In this document: positions 19,913 through 28,858 of the stretch, piece after piece
Layout: each line of letters opens with the position of its first letter
How positions within the stretch are numbered: position 1 is the first letter of the stretch
Assembly: GCA_949987705.1 (NCBI GenBank)
Contig: CATLJY010000278.1
Span: 62,001 to 126,000 of the forward strand
DNA: 64,000 nucleotides
Source of the DNA: Thereva unica
Taxonomy: Eukaryota; Arthropoda; Insecta; Diptera; Therevidae
Reading direction: 5' to 3'
Position numbers and translations under genes: made by a program
The notes under the pieces: generated by a model
What the model was told of the DNA's origin: nothing
Database searches by the model: none
What the model saw: only the letters and a program-made list of their open reading frames with translations

Positions 19913-22900
19913 ATGGATACACGCAGCATTATGAGTGGGCTACACAAGCAAGCAGCAGATTGCTTAAGGGACAGAGACGCTGCGCAAAGTGTTATTATTA
20001 CAAAGGTGTGTGGTTTATTTATTAAAAAAATAAAAGCAGCATGCAGGGCTGAAAAGCGGAATGGGACCAAACAACACTATCAAAATTGTATTGCGCAACT
20101 TAGAGGTTTACAAGTATTGTTGAAAGCTGACAGCAGCCACCATGGAGCAGGTGTGCAGGAAGGAGGAAGAACTGAAAAAAGAAGTGCTCGTGTACGCTGG
20201 GAAGAGCTGCATAATGCGTTTGCATTACGAATCAGGACTGGTGTCATCATCAATATAAAGCACATCGAAGTGAAGCAATTTTTAAAGGATGGTTGTGCTT
20301 TGTTTGAGCGGCGTGTTAAGAACATCTTAAAGAAGCATAATTTCATCAAGACATCAACGACTTTAAGCTGCGAGTATGTTAAGCATGGTGTTAATGATGG
20401 TGATGTGATAAGTGATATAAAATACTTTCACACCAAAACTATGCCCATTGGGAGCACCGATGATCTGGAACAGTGGTTTTTGAAAAACGTGCAGGATGAT
20501 CTATTGACCCAAGTTGAGGAGTTCCAAGAGAAAGATAGCGGTTGGGCTTTACATACCATAGTGAACTTAATGGTGCATATAAACAAATACGAGTCATTAA
20601 GAGGATCGTCATTTATAAAATTGCCACAAAGCATCGCAGCAAAGCAGGCATGCGTAAATGTGAGGAATAATGATAATGCATGTTTTGCGTGGGCAGTGGT
20701 CTCTGCTTTGTATCCAGTAGAGCGTAGGGATCATGCTTATAGAACATCAAAGTACCCGCACTACAACAATGTGCTAAACTTGAGCGGTATCTCTCTTCCA
20801 GTTACACTGAGTCAAATAAAAATATTTGAAGCAAACAATGGATTATCGATTAATGTTTTCATACTGGAAAAGGAAAAGACAAATGAATACACGACTGTTC
20901 CAGCTTACTTAACGAAGAATAAATTGGATAAACATATCAATCTGCTAATGATAAAGTCAAATTATGACTGCAGTGAGGATGATGATGATGATGATGATAG
21001 TGCTATTGTTTATCATTTCTGCTGGATTAAAAACTTATCGCGTTTGGTGAGCAGGCAGACGTCTAAAAAGGAACACAAAAAATATATCTGTGATAGATGT
21101 TTATTTTATTTTAATACTGAAGAAAAGCTCGCAACACACGTGTCTGAGTGTGAAAAGGTGAATGACTGTAAAGTTGCTTTTCATAAGGAGAAATTTATCA
21201 CTTTTAAAAATTATAATTACAAGAATCCGGTACCATTTACAGTATATGTAGATTTGGAGTCAATATTGATACCTGTTACCGATGGTGGTAGTAATGGTGA
21301 TAAGACAAGGAAAATTCAAGAACATGAAGTTCATAGTATTGGATTATATTTTCACTGCTATTACGATGAATCTCTATCATTTTACCGATCGAATCGTGGA
21401 AAAACGTGTCTTCAGTGGTTTACATTGCAGCTGCAGGAGATCGCAAATATAGCCGAAGAGCAAATAAAGGATATAAAACCACTAGCACCGTTATCAGCGC
21501 AGGAAAAGTGCATTCAATTAAACCAACCATGCTGCCATATATGCGAGAAACCCTTTGCGCTTGGTGAAACCAGAGTGAGGGATCATTGCCACCTCACAGG
21601 CAAATATCGTGGACCAGCACACAACAGCTGCAACATCAATTATAATGATTGTCGCAACATCCCAGTCATTTTCCACAATTTATCAGGATATGATGCGCAT
21701 TTCATAATCAAGGATGTAGCACTAACCATACCAGGAAAAGTGGATCTTTTACCGTTGAACAAAGAGCGGTACATTTCATTTACCAAACACATTGAAAATA
21801 GCTCCATCAAGCTGAGATTCATCGACTCTTATAGATTTATGGATGAATCTTTGGATAAACTAGCCGGACTGCTGCCTAAGGAAAAATTAAAAATAACAAA
21901 AGCTCAATGGCAAGACCTGGATGATGAAAGCTTCAACCTTCTCACGCGCAAAGGAGTTTTTCCATATGACTTCATCGATGGTTGGGATAAATTGGAGTGT
22001 AATAGTTTACCTAGCGTGGAGCATTTTTATAATAAAATGATTGATGAGCCGATAACTGAAAAAGATTATGAACATGCGCAAAAAGTGTGGGAAAAATTTA
22101 ACATTAAAAGCCTGGGAGAGTATTCAGATTTGTATTTAAAAACAGATGTTCTTCTGCTGGCGGATATTTTTACAAATTTTAGAGCTATGGGACTGGAGAC
22201 TTACAAACTTGACCCTGCACACGTCTTCACACTGCCTGAATATACATGGACGGCGATGCTGTATTACACGGGAGTGCGCTTAGAAAGGATAATGGATGTT
22301 GACATTCTTTTATTTATTGAAAAATCTTGCCGAGGTGGAATTAGCCAATGCTGCTGCAGATATAGTGAAGCCAACAATAAATATATGAAAAACTTTAAAC
22401 CGGATGAAGAAACTAAATATCTGATGTACTATGACGTGAATAATTTATATGGATGGGCCATGTCGCAATCACTTCCAACCGGAAACTTTAAATGGATTGA
22501 TAATGTTGATGTTATGAGTGTTGATGATAATACACCGATCGGCTATATGTTGGAGGTAGATCTTGAATACCCGCAGGAGCTGCATAATTTGCATAAAGAT
22601 TTTCCATTTTGCCCCACTCATTCAGCACCACCAGGATCAAAACAAGGCAAACTTTTAACCACTTTACACACCAAAGAAAAATATGTTATACATTACCGCA
22701 ACCTAAAACAATGTTTATCACATGGACTAATACTCAAGAAAATTCACCGCATTCTGCAGTTCGATCAATCACCATGGCTTAAACCATATGTGGACTTAAA
22801 TACAGATAAAAGGAAACAAGCCAAAAATGCCTACGAGAAGAACCAATATAAGAAAATAATTAATGCTGTTTTCGGAAAAACTATGGAAAATGTGCGAAAA

Positions 22901-23677
22901 TATTCAAACATAAAACTATGTACAAAGTGGGAGGGGCGGTATGGCGCTAGAAACCTCATTGCAGCACCGAATTTCCATAGTCGCGCAATTTTCAATGAAA
23001 ATTTAGTAGCAGTTGAATTACGAAAGCTGGTAGTTAAATTCGATAAACCATTATACATTGGTATGGCGATTCTCGATATTTCTAAAATAGCACTGTACGA
23101 ATTCCATTATGACTTTATGCTAAAAGAGTTGGATGCTGATAAATGCAAAATAATGTACATGGATACGGATTCATTAGTATATGAAATAAAAAATGTTGAC
23201 ATATACGATATTATGAAGAAAAACATAGATAAATTTGATACTAGTGATTATCCTATGACCAACCAGTTTAATATGCCGCAAGCAAATAAAAAAGTTCCTG
23301 GATTGATGAAAGATGAATTAAATGGCCGAATAATGACATTGTTTGTAGGCTTAAGGTCTAAAATGTACTCCCTTGAAATAGATGGTGTTGATGAAGTGAA
23401 GAAAGCAAAAGGGGTAAAGAAGAACGTTGTGACGAAAACTTTGCAGATTAGCGACTATATTGAATGTTTGCAAAATTCAAAAAGCAAGATAGCTGAGCAA
23501 AAAAGCATTCGTTCATATAGTCATAAAGTGTACACTTTAAACCAAGCAAAGATCGCTTTAAACCCACAGGATGATAAACGCTGCATTATGGACAACGGGA
23601 TCGACACTCTACCATGGGGACATTTTTCAGTGCAGCAGCAGCAGCAGCAGCAGCAAGAAGACATGGATGTAGAATAA
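19913..23677 (+). CDS. polB: Protein-primed-type family B DNA polymerase of Maverick
   Basis: It encodes 1254 residues from the ATG at 19913 (good context, AAAATGG); the frame is open nine codons further up but without an ATG. All catalytic motifs are present. Exo I is DLES near residue 446, Exo II is NLSGYD near 593 and Exo III is YLKTD near 745. Motif A is DVNNLYGWAM near 841, motif B NAVFGKTMEN near 984 and motif C MDTDS near 1083. Between Exo I and Exo II sits a Cys/His module (CHICEKPF, VRDHCHLTGKYRG; residues 541-573) resembling endonuclease-VII-type zinc motifs common in this family. A C2H2-like finger lies near 403-425. The first 370 residues are a separate N-terminal region with a conserved-looking Cys (NDNACFAW, near 257) and His (VYHFCW, near 367). 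The C-terminus ends in polyglutamine. It would copy the element from a protein primer in the nucleus. An AATAAA lies at 23710-23715. Confidence 0.95.
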   Translation: MDTRSIMSGLHKQAADCLRDRDAAQSVIITKVCGLFIKKIKAACRAEKRNGTKQHYQNCIAQLRGLQVLLKADSSHHGAGVQEGGRTEKRSARVRWEELHNAFALRIRTGVIINIKHIEVKQFLKDGCALFERRVKNILKKHNFIKTSTTLSCEYVKHGVNDGDVISDIKYFHTKTMPIGSTDDLEQWFLKNVQDDLLTQVEEFQEKDSGWALHTIVNLMVHINKYESLRGSSFIKLPQSIAAKQACVNVRNNDNACFAWAVVSALYPVERRDHAYRTSKYPHYNNVLNLSGISLPVTLSQIKIFEANNGLSINVFILEKEKTNEYTTVPAYLTKNKLDKHINLLMIKSNYDCSEDDDDDDDSAIVYHFCWIKNLSRLVSRQTSKKEHKKYICDRCLFYFNTEEKLATHVSECEKVNDCKVAFHKEKFITFKNYNYKNPVPFTVYVDLESILIPVTDGGSNGDKTRKIQEHEVHSIGLYFHCYYDESLSFYRSNRGKTCLQWFTLQLQEIANIAEEQIKDIKPLAPLSAQEKCIQLNQPCCHICEKPFALGETRVRDHCHLTGKYRGPAHNSCNINYNDCRNIPVIFHNLSGYDAHFIIKDVALTIPGKVDLLPLNKERYISFTKHIENSSIKLRFIDSYRFMDESLDKLAGLLPKEKLKITKAQWQDLDDESFNLLTRKGVFPYDFIDGWDKLECNSLPSVEHFYNKMIDEPITEKDYEHAQKVWEKFNIKSLGEYSDLYLKTDVLLLADIFTNFRAMGLETYKLDPAHVFTLPEYTWTAMLYYTGVRLERIMDVDILLFIEKSCRGGISQCCCRYSEANNKYMKNFKPDEETKYLMYYDVNNLYGWAMSQSLPTGNFKWIDNVDVMSVDDNTPIGYMLEVDLEYPQELHNLHKDFPFCPTHSAPPGSKQGKLLTTLHTKEKYVIHYRNLKQCLSHGLILKKIHRILQFDQSPWLKPYVDLNTDKRKQAKNAYEKNQYKKIINAVFGKTMENVRKYSNIKLCTKWEGRYGARNLIAAPNFHSRAIFNENLVAVELRKLVVKFDKPLYIGMAILDISKIALYEFHYDFMLKELDADKCKIMYMDTDSLVYEIKNVDIYDIMKKNIDKFDTSDYPMTNQFNMPQANKKVPGLMKDELNGRIMTLFVGLRSKMYSLEIDGVDEVKKAKGVKKNVVTKTLQISDYIECLQNSKSKIAEQKSIRSYSHKVYTLNQAKIALNPQDDKRCIMDNGIDTLPWGHFSVQQQQQQQQEDMDVE

Positions 23678-23742
23678 AATTCACACAAGTGCAATATGTA
23701 AATAGTATGAATAAAGAATAATTATAACTTTTTATAAAAAAT

Positions 23743-23975
23743 TTGTTTTATTTAAAAATTCCCTTATTACAAAAACATTTTTCAGAGCACATCGGCCTTC
23801 GTGTATTATGCAGGATAAGAAGCCATTTGTTGTTGTTGTTGTTGTTGATAGTTTGGGGCATCCCTCCTCTTCTACATCATATATGGTTAGCTCCTCTCCA
23901 AATAATTCCTGAATCCATTGTTTCTATTTAGCTCCTTTAACATAGATTATTTTATCATGCAGCAGCCAGGTCCAG
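23743..23975 (-). pseudogene. Remnant of Maverick exonuclease-like protein (C-terminal part)
   Basis: The minus strand reads IYVKG, a stop, then about 60 residues ending HEGRCALKNVFVIREFL. The spacing of IYVKG, the acidic middle and the final Cys-His...Cys/Val-Phe block match the C-terminal third of the intact protein encoded at 62551-63003. A threonine run (ACA repeats, 23824-23841) is inserted. The N-terminal two thirds are missing: the frame is joined directly to protease sequence at about 23970, so a deletion fused the two genes. A minus-strand AATAAA (23747-23752) faces the polymerase signal. Confidence 0.6.
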
Positions 23976-24160
23976 ATGAAACATCTAGATTTATAATTCC
24001 GCTCTCATTTCTCCATGGTTTTTTAGGTAATTGATCGCGCATAAATACTCCTCTAAAGTGGGCTATATGCTGTGCATATTTACGCAGATCATTTTCATTG
24101 AGTGCTCTTTTGGGTAGCGACTTTATTAGTTTTTTGGTTGGGTGTTGAGAAAAAGTCCCA
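23976..24160 (-). pseudogene. Adenain-like maturation protease, N-terminal remnant
   Basis: The minus strand reads a frame with NENDLRKYAQHIAHFRG, FMRDQLPKKPWRNESG and a LDVSSGPG block, the segment leading to the catalytic His of adenovirus-type cysteine proteases in this element family. Directly after GPG the sequence changes and stops, so the His, Asp/Glu and Cys region is gone. Its first codons overlap, in another frame, the last codons of the PLA2 gene. The same protease segment recurs in opposite orientation at 29262-29390. The protease would process capsid precursors; this copy cannot. Confidence 0.65.
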
Positions 24161-24961
24161 GTCCTTTCCTATATGGCTTTAGAAATAATCCTTGTCCAGG
24201 TTTTCCTAGCGCTATAGCTTCCATTGTCTCATTATGACGTTTCGCTTCCTGCAGCTCCCGACGTGCGACACTTGCGGCGTTTACAGCTTTAGCTATACCT
24301 GCTGCACCTCCAGATAGCGCTCCAACGGCTGAAAGACCTGCAAAAAGTGGAATGAGGAACGGTAAAACTCCTCCTACTTTAGGTACTGGTATCACTCTAG
24401 GCGTAGTGTAAGATTTTTTCTTCCCCTTGATAACATTCTTTGCCGCACTTAGGGCAATTGTAGTAGCTTCCAACAGGTCTTTCGGCTTTTTCAGCTTTAA
24501 CACTTTTCTAGCATTACGTACAGCTTCGCGGAATGATGGACGTAACGTATTCTTCTTCTTCTTCGAGCAGGTAATTTTTGCTTTGACACCCATTCCAACT
24601 TTAATTTTAGCTTTCATGGCGTTTGTTACTAATAGCGCGTTAGCACGTTCTGCAAAGCTAGCGTCTTTAGATGTTACTCGTTGCCAGGCTTTTTCTTCTA
24701 AAATACGGTCAGCTATATGTCGGTCGCTTAAGTCCTTATGATCTCGATATGCAATATCATGCTGTTTGCAGGCTGCGTCTAGTGGGTTGATGCCAGGATC
24801 ACCGCGGGCTAGTCTTTTAGCTAACTTTGTTCCTGGACCACAGTATTGATATCCCGGTAGATGAAGCTCAAGCGGTAACTTATTTATAACAGTGTTTTAA
24901 CAGTCCTCCCCCCCTTGGCAGCTCTTCGATGAATGGTGCGTTTCTTACTATGGTCAATCAT
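24126..24961 (-). pseudogene. PLA2-domain minor capsid-like protein with pVI/pX-like tail (one frameshift)
   Basis: The start ATG is at 24961. A short basic leader is followed by a one-base shift in the A-run near 24900, after which the frame stays open to the stop at 24126. The first domain has a GPGT loop (about 24829-24840) and an ACKQHDIAYRDH helix (24742-24775), the Ca-loop and His-Asp signature of parvovirus-type secreted-fold phospholipase A2. Then come a Lys/Arg-rich segment and a Gly/Ala-rich hydrophobic stretch (VGGVLPFLIPLFAGLSAVG). That resembles the membrane-active or DNA-condensing minor proteins of adenovirus-like viruses. The inferred role is escape from endosomes by a particle. 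Apart from the shift and a stop just upstream of the PLA2 frame, the domain residues look intact. Confidence 0.75.
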
Positions 24962-25036
24962 TTTATAGGTTTACTGTAAGACTTATTAAAACCTATAAAA
25001 GTACGGGTATTTATAGGGATTGGGTTAGTGTGCAAC
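24962..25036. promoter_or_regulatory. Bidirectional promoter between PLA2-like gene and ATPase gene
   Basis: It contains a plus-strand TATAAAA (24994-25000), 37 nt before the ATPase ATG, and a minus-strand TATAAAT (25009-25015), about 48 nt before the PLA2-gene ATG. The 75-bp spacing forces overlapping divergent core promoters, so the two late-type genes are probably co-regulated. Confidence 0.6.
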
Positions 25037-25719
25037 ATGAAGTTTATCAAGCAACAAGCGTGTCTACCAGTTAGAAATACTGATGTGGAAATTACAAGTA
25101 CATCAAAGAAGCATGGGGTGCTGCTACCAAACAGTATAAGAGGTATTATTGTTGGACCGTCGAATTGTGGCAAGACAAATGTTATGCTAAGTCTACTGGA
25201 GCATCCTAACGGTCTGAGATTCGAGAATATATACATTTACTCAAAGTCGCTAAGTCAGCCGAAATACGAGTATTTAGGAGAAGTTGTAGCTCACATATCA
25301 GGTTTGGGCTATTATACGTTTTCTAACAACCACGATGTTATACCACCGGAGGAAGCAAAGCCAAACTCAATTTTCATCTTTGATGATGTAGCCTGCGATA
25401 AACAAAATAATATTAGAGCCTACTTTTGATTGGGAGACATAACGACATTGACAGCTTTTACCTCTGTCAAACTTATACTCATATACCAAAGCATCTAATC
25501 CGAGATAATGCAAGCTTTCTGATCATATTCAAACAAGATGATTTGAACCTGAAGCATGTATACAATGATCATGTGAATAGTGATATGGAATTCGCAAAGT
25601 TCAGAAAAGCGTGTGCAAACTGTTGGAAAGACAAATATGGATTCTTAGTAATTGATAAGGACAGCCCCATGGGCAAAGGTCGATATCGAAAAGGCTTTGA
25701 TGTATTCATGAGCCTATGA
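25037..25719 (+). pseudogene. FtsK/HerA-type DNA-packaging ATPase of Maverick (one frameshift)
   Basis: It starts at the ATG at 25037. Walker A is GPSNCGKT (near residue 42) and Walker B is the hydrophobic IFIFDD near residue 116. At 25427 a one-base change in a T-run ends the first frame; the second frame continues to 25719 with GRHNDIDSFYLCQTY, HIPKHLIRDNA and a C-terminal RKGFDVF. Full length would be about 227 residues, normal for the A32-like packaging ATPases that pump genomes into capsids of this virus lineage. It is divergent from the PLA2-like gene and precedes the satellite array by about 20 nt. Confidence 0.88.
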
Positions 25720-25739
25720 AGGAGCCCACCTAATCAGCT

Positions 25740-28095
25740 GACCAGGTCTTTCAGCTCTGCCTGGCTGGTCTGTCTGGCTGGTCTGTCTGGCTGGTTGGCT
25801 GGTCTGTCTGGCTGGTTGGCTGGTCTGTCTGGCTGGTTGGCTGGTCTGTCTGGCTGGTTGGCTGGTCTGTCTGGCTGGTCTGTCTGGCTGGTTGGCTGGT
25901 CTGTCTGGCTGGTTGGCTGGTCTGTCTGGCTGGTTGGCTGGTCTGTCTGGCTGGTCTGTCTGGCTGGTTGGCTGGTCTGTCTGGCTGGTTGGCTGGTCTG
26001 TCTGGCTGGTTGGCTGGTCTGTCTGGCTGGTTGGCTGGTCTGTCTGGCTGGTCTGTCTGGCTGGTTGGCTGGTCTGTCTGGCTGGTTGGCTGGTCTGTCT
26101 GGCTGGTTGGCTGGTCTGTCTGGCTGGTCTGTCTGGCTGGTTGGCTGGTCTGTCTGGCTGGTTAGCTGGTCTGTCTGGCTGGTCTGTCTGGCTGGTTGGC
26201 TGGTCTGTCTGGCTGGTTGGCTGGTCTGTCTGGCTGGTTGGCTGGTCTGTCTGGCTGGTTGGCTGGTCTGTCTGGCTGGTTGGCTGGTCTGTCTGGCTGG
26301 TCTGTCTGGCTGGTTGGTTGGTCTGTCTGGCTGGTCTGTCTGGCTGGTTGGCTGGTCTGTCTGGCTGGTTGGCTGGTCTGTCTGGCTGGTTGGCTGGTCT
26401 GTCTGGCTGGTTGGCTGGTCTGTCTGGCTGGTCTGTCTGGCTGGTTGGCTGGTCTGTCTGGCTGGTTGGCTGGTCTGTCTGGCTGGTTGGCTGGTCTGTC
26501 TGGCTGGTTGGCTGGTCTGTCTGGCTGGTTAGCTGGTCTGTCTGGCTGGTTGGCTGGTCTGTCTGGCTGGTCTGTCTGGCTGGTTGGCTGGTCTGTCTGG
26601 CTGGTTGGCTGGTCTGTCTGGCTGGTTGGCTGGTCTGTCTGGCTGGTTGGCTGGTCTGTCTGGCTGGTTGGCTGGTCTGTCTGGCTGGTCTGTCTGGCTG
26701 GTTGGTTGGTCTGTCTGGCTGGTTGGCTGGTCTGTCTGGCTGGTTGGCTGGTCTGTCTGGCTGGTTGGCTGGTCTGTCTGGCTGGTTGGCTGGTCTGTCT
26801 GGCTGGTTAGCTGGTCTGTCTGGCTGGTTGGCTGGTCTGTCTGGCTGGTCTGTCTGGCTGGTTGGCTGGTCTGTCTGGCTGGTTGGCTGGTCTGTCTGGC
26901 TGGTTGGCTGGTCTGTCTGGCTGGTTGGCTGGTCTGTCTGGCTGGTTGGCTGGTCTGTCTGGCTGGTTGGCTGGTCTGTCTGGCTGGTCTGTCTGGCTGG
27001 TTGGTTGGTCTGTCTGGCTGGTTGGCTGGTCTGTCTGGCTGGTTGGCTGGTCTGTCTGGCTGGTCTGTCTGGCTGGTCGGTCTGTCTGTCTGTCTGGCTG
27101 GTCTGTCTGGCTGATCTATCTGGTTGACCTGCCTGGCTGGTCTGTCTGGCTGGTTGGCTGGTCTGTATGGCTGGTTGGCTGGTCTGTCTGGCTGGTTGGC
27201 TGGTCTGTCTGGCTGGTTGGCTGGTCTGTCTGGCTGGTTGGCTGGTCTGCCTGGCTGGTTGGCTGGTCTGTCTGGCTGGTTGGCTGGTCTGTCTGGCTGG
27301 TCTGTCTGGCTGGTTGGCTGGTCTGTCTGGCTGGTTGGCTGGTCTGCCTGGCTGGTTGGCTGGTCTGTCTGGCTGGTTGGCTGGTCTGTCTGGCTGGTTG
27401 GCTGGTCTGTCTGGCTGGTTGGCTGGTCTGTCTGGCTGGTTGGCTGGTCTGTCTGGCTGGTTGGCTGGTCTGTCTGGCTGGTTGGCTGGTCTGTCTGGCT
27501 GGTTGGCTGGTCTGTCTGGCTGGTCTGTCTGGCTGGTTGGCTGGTCTGTCTGGCTGGTTGGCTGGTCTGTCTGGCTGGTTGGCTGGTCTGTCTGGCTGGT
27601 TGGCTGGTCTGTCTGGCTGGTTGGCTGGTCTGTCTGGCTGGTCTGTCTGGCTGGTTGGTTGGTCTGTCTGGCTGGTTGGCTGGTCTGTCTGGCTGGTTGG
27701 CTGGTCTGTCTGGCTGGTCTGTCTGGCTGGTCGGTCTGTCTGTCTGTCTGGCTGGTCTGTCTGGCTGATCTATCTGGTTGACCTGCCTGGCTGGTCTGTC
27801 TGGCTGGTTGGCTGGTCTGTATGGCTGGTTGGCTGGTCTGTCTGGCTGGTTGGCTGGTCTGTCTGGCTGGTTGGCTGGTCTGTCTGGCTGGTTGGCTGGT
27901 CTGCCTGGCTGGTTGGCTGGTCTGTCTGGCTGGTTGGCTGGTCTGTCTGGCTGGTCTGTCTGGCTGGTTGGCTGGTCTGTCTGGCTGGTTGGCTGGTCTG
28001 CCTGGCTGGTTGGCTGGTCTGTCTGGCTGGTTGGCTGGTCTGTCTGGCTGGTCTGTCTGGCTGGTCTGTCTGGCTGGTCTGTCTGGCTGGTCTGG
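25740..28095. repeat. GT-rich satellite of 21-bp and 13-bp units inside Maverick
   Basis: The unit CTGGCTGGTTGGCTGGTCTGT (21 bp) alternates irregularly with CTGGCTGGTCTGT (13 bp) over 2.35 kb. Variants such as GGTTAGCTGG and GGTTGGTTGG mark subfamilies. A block with TCGGTCTGTCTGTCTGTC and GATCTATCTGGTTGACCTGCC occurs at about 27075-27135 and again 654 bp further on, showing a recent segmental duplication. Because units lack stop codons, long open frames appear on both strands; they are not genes. The array lies where penton and most of the major capsid gene would be expected. Confidence 0.97.
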
Positions 28096-28190
28096 TCTGC
28101 TGCTCCAGCCTCCGTAGGCGCTGCCGCTCGGCACTCAACGCAACTTCCAGAGATCCCAGTTGCTCCTTAGGAATTATGCGAAAAGTCAGC
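28096..28190 (-). pseudogene. Fragment of a second copy of the Maverick coiled-coil gene
   Basis: On the minus strand this reads KEQLGSLEVALSA and RQRLRRLEQ, matching exon 2 of the gene at 29486-29859 (about 29585-29665) at over 85 percent. At the point after RLEQ the sequence passes into the satellite without a frame break. The satellite therefore starts inside a duplicated coiled-coil gene. Confidence 0.7.
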
Positions 28191-28620
28191 TGATTTCTGT
28201 TTACATGTCACAACAGAATTATGCACGTGAGGTGGGCACTAAGCGATGTGTTTTATGTTTTGAATCAATGCCGACAGAATTTGCGATTTCTCGAGATCAG
28301 AATTAGAAACGTGGATATTTGTTATTTGTGGTCTTCTCTGTTCGTGAAGTTTTTCTTATTAGAGGCGGCAACCGCCTGAATTTAATTTAAAACTATTTTT
28401 ATTTATCACGCCATATGAACTATCGATTTTTCTCTCGACACTTTTTAACGATATACAGTTCAATGCTTAACTTTAATATAATTTGTTCGTTACTTACAAG
28501 TAAAATTTGGGGGATAAGTCTCACAGACATTAGAATTAGAATTAGTACAATATAGAAAACTAGACCGAACAATTTGGGGGTATGACGCAGTTTCATTCAT
28601 TCATTCATTTTTAGGGGTGC
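28191..28620. other. Non-coding interval between satellite and capsid remnants
   Basis: No gene is recognised. It is AT-rich with a short CATT repeat near 28594. It probably represents degraded capsid-gene sequence, but no frame supports that. Confidence 0.4.
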
Positions 28621-28624
28621 GTCT

Positions 28625-28713
28625 TAGCGCAAGATGGAGATTTAATAAATTTTCGAGGTGAAACGCTAACTATCAGACTACATTTAAAGCCACAGAATGA
28701 TAGTCTACGGTAG
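28625..28713 (+). pseudogene. Possible C-terminal remnant of penton-like minor capsid protein
   Basis: One frame reads AQDGDLINFRGETLTIRLHL followed by a few residues and a stop. In my recollection this INFRGE...IRLHL ending resembles the last strand of the penton-like jelly-roll protein of Maverick-type elements, and it lies directly upstream of major-capsid sequence, as expected. Only about 30 codons remain, so the call rests on one motif. Confidence 0.4.
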
Positions 28714-28858
28714 CAACAACAGCAATAAGCATATAAACAGGATGAACTTCACGGAAAACATTAGTCAACCGACAACCTTGAAGTGAACAAGACGTCAACT
28801 GAGAGCTGATAATATACAATTTCTAAAATCAATAGGACTAAATTTGAAGCAATGAACC

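Noticed and set aside
25028..25036. An earlier GTG start for the packaging ATPase
   Set aside because: The ATG at 25037 is placed correctly after the TATA box and needs no non-standard start.
25740..28095. CRISPR array
   Set aside because: The units are contiguous without unique spacers and the context is a eukaryotic transposon.
25714..28193. Very long open frames (up to 806 codons) on both strands across the satellite
   Set aside because: They are translations of 21- and 13-bp units that lack stop codons in any frame. The same stretch is open on both strands, and the product is a pure repeat.
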